DNA of 64,000 nucleotides from the NCBI GenBank assembly GCA_963774895.1, contig CAVZGN010000002.1, forward strand, positions 248,001 through 312,000, written 5' to 3'. Under the pieces are notes generated by a model, which saw only the letters and a list, made by a program, of their open reading frames with translations, was not told the DNA's origin and made no database searches. The first letter of the stretch is position 1, and each line of letters begins with the position of its first letter. Shown piece after piece: positions 58,349-64,000 of this stretch. This DNA is from REEB76 sp963774895. GTDB lineage: Bacteria > Pseudomonadota > Gammaproteobacteria > Natronospirales > REEB76. A program made the position numbers and the translations under genes.

Positions 58349-58907
58349 GATGATTCTCCTCATAACAGTGGATTTGGGTAATGCAGGATGTCGGGAATTT
58401 TCTACGTTCGCTGGATTACGGGCGCAGACAACCTGTCAGCAACTGCAGCAGACGGGTCTCATTCTCAGGTACGCGCGCTGATGGGAACGGGAGGCGACTC
58501 AGGCAGAGCTACATCCTACGATTAGCTTTGACGTAGAAGATGAAAGTTAGTTCAGTTCTTTTTTTACCTAGCACTTCAGAACCTGTCGTGTTCTTACTGT
58601 GCTTTCAGCATCGAACACGAAACTGGTTTAATGAGCTTGCGCTCTGTATGTAGATGTCTCACACAAAGAATATGCCCATGGCGTTGGCGAGGTTATGGAA
58701 CACCACGCCCGGCCACACGCTACCGGTGCTAGGTTCCTCCCGCTTGCTGGCGTGTTCCGCCTGGCGCCGGAGTTTTCAGGAAACATTTGCGGCAGTCTAA
58801 GTAAGATATTCAGTCGTTAAAGAATATAATCTTAATGTCCACGTAGACGTTGCGTTTACTTGATGCTGTTGAATGGTTTCTATATCAACACAAACGAGGT
58901 GATCAAC
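58349..58907. other. 559-bp intergenic region, no gene recognised
   Basis: Several short open frames exist on both strands but none has a convincing start, composition or family match. One minus-strand stretch (about 58670-58760) reads GVVFHNLANAMGIFFV before a stop, suggesting the last part of a decayed membrane protein; this is weak. The promoters of both flanking genes should lie here. Confidence 0.4.
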
Positions 58908-59153
58908 GTGAAAAAGCAAATACTGAGTCTTAGTGCCGGGATACTAATAGGAGCGATGGTTTGTTGCGTTGTGTACGCCAGGGAGATGCGCCATCCGGAA
59001 ATGCATGCGGCCCTGCAAAATCTGCAGGCTGCCGAGCAAAGTTTGCAAAAGGCAACCCATGATTACGGCGGCCATCGTGAGAAAGCCATGCAGCTTATCC
59101 ACGACGCGCAAGAGGAAATCAAAGCCGGCCTCGCCTATGCCAAGGACCGTTAA
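58908..59153 (+). CDS. Small exported helical protein, 81 aa
   Basis: The GTG at 58908 is preceded by GAGGTGAT and gives a signal peptide (KKQILSLSAGILIGAMVCCVVYA). The mature part is about 55 residues: REMRHPEMHAALQNLQAAEQ, then ATHDYGGHREKAMQLIHDAQEEI. The H-x-Y/F-GGHR motif recurs in small unnamed exported proteins. No function is known to me. A strong terminator follows 33 bp later, supporting a single-gene unit. Confidence 0.75.
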   Translation: MKKQILSLSAGILIGAMVCCVVYAREMRHPEMHAALQNLQAAEQSLQKATHDYGGHREKAMQLIHDAQEEIKAGLAYAKDR

Positions 59154-59185
59154 CCGCTGACTGTGGCCGTCAACAACGGATGGAA

Positions 59186-59210
59186 TGACCCGGGCGCAAC
59201 GCCCGGGTCA
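59186..59210 (+). terminator. Rho-independent terminator-like hairpin
   Basis: TGACCCGGGCG and CGCCCGGGTCA form a perfect 11-bp stem with a 3-nt loop, followed by TCTGTTTGG. It lies just after the small exported-protein gene. Confidence 0.75.
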
Positions 59211-59417
59211 TCTGTTTGGGCTATATACGCAGGTGCGAGTGTAAACAGTACCAGCGGCAGCACAAGAATAATGCCGGCTCTCGGTTACATCCGCCCCCAG
59301 CATGCAGTTTGTGGCAGGTCTTGCATCCAGCATGAAATATTTCTGAAAGCCTTGCTTGAAGGTCAGGTGTGTACTAGCGTTTAGAGCGACGGGTTCCAGT
59401 TTAGTGAGGCGGCCACC

Positions 59418-60233
59418 ATGACAAACTCCATGCGGCCCAGCCGTGTGCTGTTCGCGGCAACCCTAATCGCGCTCGGCATCGCCGGCATCATCAACGGTGA
59501 TTTTGCCCTGGGCTGGCAACACATACCCCTGCAGCATCTGCCAGGTCGGACCTTCATCGCCTACGTGTGTGCCTCGATCGAACTGGCTACCGGTCTCGGC
59601 TTGTTGCTGAAACCCACGCTGACACTTGCTTGCCGCATCCTGTTCCCCTACCTGCTGCTGTGGGTTGTGCTGCTGGAAGTACCGGTGGTGATACGCTTGC
59701 CGCAACACACTGACGCCTGGGGAAGTCTCGGCGAGATTGCCATTATCGCGGCGGGCGCCTGGTGCCTGTTCGCTGCGCATGCGGGAGCCTGGGAAAAGGC
59801 GCACCTCAAATTCGTCGTGGGCAGCAACGGCATCCGCGCGGCGCGCCTGCTGCTTATCGTCGCGCTGCCCATGATCGGGCTGGAAGTGATGGCCGATGCT
59901 GCGAACACCGGGAACAGCATTCTTCCCCCGTGGCTGCAGTGGTTGCCCTTCCCTGCTGGCTGGGCCTATCTAAGCGGCGTCGGCAGCTTCGCTGCCTGCC
60001 TGGGACTGCTATTGAGCATGTTCCCGCGGCTGGCAGCCACACTCGAAGCCGCAATGCTGGGCACCATCGCGGTCATTTATTGGGGACCCTGGCTGCACAC
60101 CGGGCGTACCGCCACCACGGCTTTCCTAATCTCATGGGCCATCGCTGCCGGCGTCTGGCTGGTGGCCGATACCTATCGCGGCGTGCCGTGGTTGGCACGC
60201 GGCCGGGCCAGCCGCGGAATCACGCTCGATTGA
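59418..60233 (+). CDS. Multi-pass membrane protein, DoxX-like repeats
   Basis: A 271-aa protein with about eight hydrophobic segments in two similar halves (VLFAATLIALGIAGIINGDF, GRTFIAYVCASIELATGLGLLL; then AWAYLSGVGSFAACLGLLLSM-like GWAYLSGVGSFAACLGLLLS). The pattern resembles DoxX/SURF4-type membrane proteins, but sequence similarity is weak. No catalytic motif is evident. It converges on the exported methyltransferase gene. Confidence 0.6.
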   Translation: MTNSMRPSRVLFAATLIALGIAGIINGDFALGWQHIPLQHLPGRTFIAYVCASIELATGLGLLLKPTLTLACRILFPYLLLWVVLLEVPVVIRLPQHTDAWGSLGEIAIIAAGAWCLFAAHAGAWEKAHLKFVVGSNGIRAARLLLIVALPMIGLEVMADAANTGNSILPPWLQWLPFPAGWAYLSGVGSFAACLGLLLSMFPRLAATLEAAMLGTIAVIYWGPWLHTGRTATTAFLISWAIAAGVWLVADTYRGVPWLARGRASRGITLD

Positions 60234-60253
60234 CAAACCGATCGTCAGATCGG

Positions 60254-61027
60254 TTACTTCACCGGCTTGCGGAAGCGGTAGATGAACTGGTCGGTGTGGC
60301 CGCGGATCGAAGGGTCGAAGATCCTGATTGTGTGCGGGTCGGCCGGGTTGCGCAGCGCATCGCTCTCACCATCGAACACGAAGCCGGCGGCTTCCACTTC
60401 TTTTTTCACCACCGCCGGATCGATGCGGTGCAGGGTATTAGTGTCGCTGGTGCCGGAACCGGCCGGCGCTACATGGTCGATGATCACGAACAGACCACCG
60501 GGCTTGAGCGCGGCGAACACCTGCTGGTCGAACGCTAGCATATCCACCGGTCCTATGAAGGGATCATGCAGGTCGTGATAGTTCTGCGAAGTGAACACCA
60601 GGTCCACCGATTCGGGCGCGCTCAAATGCGCGGCCGGTTGCCGTAGCAAGCTGACATTAGCGTACTGCGGCGTGGTCACCAGTTTTTGCCATTCGGGATA
60701 GCTCTTGGTGGCGAACTTCATGGTCTCGTCCGGCCATACGGTGTACACATGGCCCTTGGTGCCGACGATGCCGCTGAACACGCGCGTCCAATAACCTGTT
60801 CCTGGTATCAGCTCCAGCACTTTCTCGCCGGGCCTGACCCGGGCGAACACCATCACGGTGGTAATCTGGCGGCGGGCGTCGTTGGTTGCATCGTCCTTTC
60901 GGGCCGGATCGTTGACGGCAGCGGTGATATACGCGGGAACGGCATTGCCCACAGCGGCTGGAGGCGTGGTCAGCGCAGAGCAAGGCAACGCAAGGCTGAT
61001 CAGCATGAGGGTGATTAGGGTGCGCAT
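60254..61027 (-). CDS. Exported class I SAM-dependent methyltransferase-like protein
   Basis: A 257-aa protein with a signal peptide (MRTLITLMLISLALPCSALT). The Rossmann methyltransferase core follows: KVLELIPGTGYWTRVFSG (motif I), VDLVFTSQNYHDLHD and ALKPGGLFVIIDHVAPAG. Location outside the cytoplasm is unusual because S-adenosylmethionine is cytoplasmic, yet this exported family is known in proteobacteria (COG4798-like). GGAG precedes the ATG at 61027, chosen over the frame start 61138. The substrate is unknown. Confidence 0.82.
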   Translation of the reverse strand: MRTLITLMLISLALPCSALTTPPAAVGNAVPAYITAAVNDPARKDDATNDARRQITTVMVFARVRPGEKVLELIPGTGYWTRVFSGIVGTKGHVYTVWPDETMKFATKSYPEWQKLVTTPQYANVSLLRQPAAHLSAPESVDLVFTSQNYHDLHDPFIGPVDMLAFDQQVFAALKPGGLFVIIDHVAPAGSGTSDTNTLHRIDPAVVKKEVEAAGFVFDGESDALRNPADPHTIRIFDPSIRGHTDQFIYRFRKPVK

Positions 61028-61138
61028 GGCGGACTCCATTGATATGAACTGATGCAGAAGATTGTACGCGTAAATACTGGAGCTGCCGTGTGGCATCCAG
61101 GCATGTGCGCAAACGCGGCACTGTTTAATACCAGGCAT

Positions 61139-62899
61139 TTAAGCTGTCGTATCGGCGCCCAGCAACGTTCGCGCCTGGCTCTGCACCTCAGGCAGTGTGA
61201 CCAGCGGCGCTGTCACCAGCGCCTCCACCAGTTTGGCCTTGGCCCCCATGCGCAACGCGTACAAGGCCATGCCCATCTGTTGGGCCACGTGCGCCAATAA
61301 CTGGCGTTCGTCCACCGCATAGTGCTCGCCCGGGCGGTTGGCGCACACCAGCACTTCCTGCAGCTCGCCATGCGCGGCCATGGGGAACGCATAACCATCG
61401 CTGCCGAGGGCGCTGTGAAATTCCGTGAGATCGATGTCGTTCTGGTCGGCGCGTGCGGCCACGAAGGCGGTATCGTCGATCTTCACATGCTGCGGATAGA
61501 CCACCTCACCCTGCTGGCGAACGCAGACATAGGTCTTGCCGCCGCGTTCGTAGATGGCCACGCCGCGCGCACCCAGGTACTGACGGATATCGGTGATGGC
61601 GGTCCCCATCAGTTCATCCGCCCGTTCGAAGCGATTGCATAGCCGTGCGAAGCGGCGCAGTGCCCTGTCAGCCAGATATCTTTTCCTGAAGAACACGCGC
61701 TCCACGATGCGATCCATATAACTGCGCACGCGCGTGAGCACGATACCCAGAGACAGTGGTACAACCACTTGTAGCAGCAGGCTGGCACTGGTGCCCAGGG
61801 CCGCGTGCTGCACTAGGCTGTTGACTGCCGCGAGAACGCCCACTACCAGCGCAGTGACCGCGCCGTATACCAGTGTGCGGTCCAGCAGCACTGACACGTC
61901 CACCACCCGGTGCCGCAGCACCGCATACACGAAACCAGCTATCGACAGGAGACTCAAGCTGTCCAAGGTCAGCAGCGTGAGCTGTTGCCCGAAGAAATGG
62001 GTGTTGGAGATTACGATGCTGATCAGCCAGGCGACACTGCTCCACAGCATCCAGCGCAACCGCAAACGCTGCTCCGCATGCGCATGGCGATAGGATGCGA
62101 ACAGCAGCATCACCGGGATTAGATAACTGGCACTCCAGAGGATGCCGGTCCAGGATAAGAAGCCCACCGGCCAGCCCAGCGTGACATACAGGATGTTACC
62201 ACCCAAGCTGAATATTAACGCACCAGCAAGCAGGATCAGGATAAAACTGCCGAGATACCAGGCGCGTACCCGGGTTGTCAGCATCGGCCGGGCGATTGCA
62301 TCAGCCATGATGTAGAAGCCCACGCGTGCGAAGAAATATATAAGGTTCGCCGAGACCACCACCGCAAGTCCCGCCACCCCATCGAGCGGGAAGACATCGG
62401 CGGCCGCGACCACAATCGCAATGGTCCACAGCGCCATACCGGCCGCCGCGCGGTCGCGGCCACGCCACAGAGTCAGCAATGCCATAGTAGCTGCCAGCAT
62501 CAGAAAAACGAAGTTGACCGATTGGATGAAGCGCATACCTGCCGCGGCGTTCATTGACAATGTGGTGATCGGGAGCGTGACAACCGCATCGCCCCGTTGG
62601 ATTACGAAGTCATAAGTTTTTCCAGGCGGGAGGTTTCCCTGCAGGACACTGGCAATGGAGTTGATGGTGATGGCGATACGGGTCGCTCGAGGTTGGACCG
62701 CGAGATCAATGCGGTCACCCGCCTGGATGCCCGCCGGCAACGGGATGCCATCGATCGGCTCGATCACGGCTGTGTGTATATTCCGTATGTTGATCTCGAT
62801 GGGCAGTGCCGCAGGTCTGAAGTTCATGTAGCCGCCGTAAACGGCTGCCGCCACCACCAGCGCGGTAAGCAAGGACAAGAGCGTGTACTGACGACGCAT
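61139..62899 (-). CDS. Multi-pass membrane protein with C-terminal GAF-like domain, no output domain
   Basis: A 586-aa protein. After a signal anchor, an N-terminal extracytoplasmic segment contains a PDZ-like strip (DGIPLPAGIQAGDRIDL). About eight transmembrane helices follow, then the conserved linker RHRVVDVSVLLDRTLVYGAV and the family motif MDRIVERVFFRKRYL. The C-terminal about 150 residues read as a GAF-like domain (VAIYERGGKTYVCVRQ, VLVCANRPGEHYAVDERQLL). This is the front half of known membrane histidine kinases and cyclases, but no kinase, GGDEF or cyclase domain follows. The ATG at 62899 has GGGAG 7 nt upstream. A close paralogue lies directly upstream on the same strand. Confidence 0.75.
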   Translation of the reverse strand: MRRQYTLLSLLTALVVAAAVYGGYMNFRPAALPIEINIRNIHTAVIEPIDGIPLPAGIQAGDRIDLAVQPRATRIAITINSIASVLQGNLPPGKTYDFVIQRGDAVVTLPITTLSMNAAAGMRFIQSVNFVFLMLAATMALLTLWRGRDRAAAGMALWTIAIVVAAADVFPLDGVAGLAVVVSANLIYFFARVGFYIMADAIARPMLTTRVRAWYLGSFILILLAGALIFSLGGNILYVTLGWPVGFLSWTGILWSASYLIPVMLLFASYRHAHAEQRLRLRWMLWSSVAWLISIVISNTHFFGQQLTLLTLDSLSLLSIAGFVYAVLRHRVVDVSVLLDRTLVYGAVTALVVGVLAAVNSLVQHAALGTSASLLLQVVVPLSLGIVLTRVRSYMDRIVERVFFRKRYLADRALRRFARLCNRFERADELMGTAITDIRQYLGARGVAIYERGGKTYVCVRQQGEVVYPQHVKIDDTAFVAARADQNDIDLTEFHSALGSDGYAFPMAAHGELQEVLVCANRPGEHYAVDERQLLAHVAQQMGMALYALRMGAKAKLVEALVTAPLVTLPEVQSQARTLLGADTTA

Positions 62900-63041
62900 G
62901 GTCATCTCCCGTTAATTCTGCAGTCCGCTTTGGCCGCGGAATCTGAGTCACTCAAGCATTGAGCAAAGTTTAAGTTAGGGTCAGTTTTCGAACCCGAAAA
63001 TATTTATTAATTCACGTTTGCCGATTCTCACGCGCGCAAGA

Positions 63042-64000
63042 TCACGTGCCCACCCACGCGGTCTGGAGTGACTGCGCCCGCGCTTTGGCGCTCTCGATAT
63101 CCAGTTGGCCACTGGCCACGGTGCGCACGAAGGCTTCGTTATCCCGGGCACGCAGGATGCGCCAGGCGGCGCCAACGTTACTGGCGACCTGGCTGATGAG
63201 CTCTTTCTCATCGGAGGCAAAGTGTTCACCCGGCCGGTTGGCGCACACCAGCACGCCGCGCACCACACCCAGGACGGTCATGGGAAACACACAGCCATCT
63301 GCACCCAACTTGCTGTTGAAGTCGGATAGATCCACCGCCTTCTGTTCCGCGCGCGCGGCCACCATGGCAGCGTCATCCGTATGCACATGCTGCGGGAACG
63401 CCTGCGTTTGTGTCTGGCGCACACAGGTGTAGCCGTCATCGGCCTGTTCGTAGAGCGCCACCGAGGGGCTGCGTGTATGCCGTTGGATCTCGGTCACCGC
63501 ATTGTCCAACAGGCTTTGGATGTGTTGTATGTGACCACAGTGCTTGGCAAAACTCCGCAGTGCCTTCTCCTCCAGGTACTTGGTCCTGAAGAACACACGT
63601 TCTACGATCCTATCCATGTAAGCGCGCACGCGCGTGAGCACGATGCCCAGTGACAGTGGCACCGCCACCTGCAGCAACAGGCTGGCGCTGGTGCCTAGGG
63701 CCGCGTGCTGTACCAGGCCGTTGACCGCTGCGAGTATGCCCACCACCAGCGCGGTGACCGCGCCGTATACCAGGGTGCGGTCCAGCAGTACCGACACGTC
63801 CACCACCCGGTGCCGCAGCACCGCATACAGAAAGCCCATGACGCCCAGCAATTGGGTGACGTCGGTAAATGCCACTGAAAATTGCAGACTCAGGATCGGC
63901 GTGTTGGATACCACGATGCCAACCAGCCAGATCACGCTGCTCCACAGCATCCAGCGCATGCGCAGCCGCCGCGCCGGAGCCGCATGTTGATAGGCGGTGA
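63042..64000 (-). CDS. Paralogous membrane/GAF-like protein, C-terminal part (cut by window edge)
   Basis: The frame is open to base 64000 (about 319 codons seen); the start is outside the window. It aligns throughout with the neighbour at 61139-62899. The segment from YAVLRHRVVDV to VFFRTKYL is 79 of 85 residues identical, while the preceding helices and the GAF-like C-terminus are only about half identical. It ends with SAKARAQSLQTAWVGT. Again no catalytic output domain follows. The two genes lie head to tail 142 bp apart and arose by tandem duplication. Confidence 0.75.
   Translation of the reverse strand, partial: TAYQHAAPARRLRMRWMLWSSVIWLVGIVVSNTPILSLQFSVAFTDVTQLLGVMGFLYAVLRHRVVDVSVLLDRTLVYGAVTALVVGILAAVNGLVQHAALGTSASLLLQVAVPLSLGIVLTRVRAYMDRIVERVFFRTKYLEEKALRSFAKHCGHIQHIQSLLDNAVTEIQRHTRSPSVALYEQADDGYTCVRQTQTQAFPQHVHTDDAAMVAARAEQKAVDLSDFNSKLGADGCVFPMTVLGVVRGVLVCANRPGEHFASDEKELISQVASNVGAAWRILRARDNEAFVRTVASGQLDIESAKARAQSLQTAWVGT

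Noticed and set aside
58670..58760. Minus-strand reading GVVFHNLANAMGIFFV as the tail of a CAAX-protease-like membrane protein.
   Set aside because: Too short and without the family's catalytic motifs; mentioned only as a possible remnant.

Overview
The window reads as a chromosomal segment of a gammaproteobacterium outside the Enterobacterales. Evidence: the order rhodanese-grxC-secB-gpsA next to trmL and envC-ctpA-yibQ (close to the Escherichia coli yibN-grxC-secB-gpsA / envC-yibQ neighbourhood), the algZ-algR-hemC-hemD-hemX-hemY block known from Pseudomonas and relatives, DUF4124 proteins, cytochrome c5, and a sigma-type (spore coat U) fimbrial operon. Most of the window is dense, GC-rich core genome. 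Lower-GC patches lie around 30.7-31.7 kb and 46.7-48.1 kb. No phage, CRISPR array, rRNA operon or large island is visible. The species cannot be named from this sequence.

Layout. 0-4 kb: minus-strand sigma-fimbria operon (SCPU subunit, periplasmic chaperone, usher running off the left edge). The chaperone is split by a complete IS30-family element with a 2-bp target duplication. 4-11.3 kb: class 1B dihydroorotate dehydrogenase, trmL, the rhodanese-grxC-secB-gpsA operon, then the cell-wall set envC-ctpA-yibQ. 11.4-20.9 kb: uvrD, a LOG-family protein, a DUF2007 protein, pip-dtd, a degenerate HisA paralogue directly before tatABC, an EamA exporter and an orphan proline-rich membrane protein. 20.9-31.6 kb: YadGH-type ABC exporter, DUF2062 and DUF192 proteins, a Phd/PIN toxin-antitoxin pair, an alpha/beta hydrolase, a lemA/TPM cluster, small membrane proteins, malic enzyme and an outer-membrane barrel. 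31.7-41.9 kb: hemYXDC, algR/algZ, a 3-hydroxyisobutyrate dehydrogenase-like enzyme, an MFS exporter and speA.

41.9-47.7 kb: an IS110 remnant inside a REP-rich spacer, a PII gene followed by two DUF4124 genes, ubiK, comM, cytochrome c5, and tRNA-Arg(CCG) surrounded by broken pieces of itself in both orientations. 47.7-55.9 kb: a zinc-ribbon protein, convergent ppx and ppk1, a secreted phosphoesterase (a phosphate/polyphosphate neighbourhood), a di-heme cytochrome c peroxidase-like protein and an exported protein of unknown function. 55.9-64 kb: a membrane-anchored HTH regulator, a HlyIII protein, a deletion scar fusing two gene fragments, an AhpD-like protein lacking its cysteine pair, small exported and membrane proteins, an exported methyltransferase, and two tandem paralogous multi-pass membrane proteins with GAF-like C-termini (the second runs off the right edge).

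No clear-cut new defence or biosynthetic system is visible. The best leads are the tandem output-less membrane sensors, the degenerate HisA beside tatABC, the glnK-DUF4124-DUF4124 operon, the scrambled tRNA-Arg locus, and an orphan terminator plus perfect palindrome that may mark a small RNA upstream of pip.
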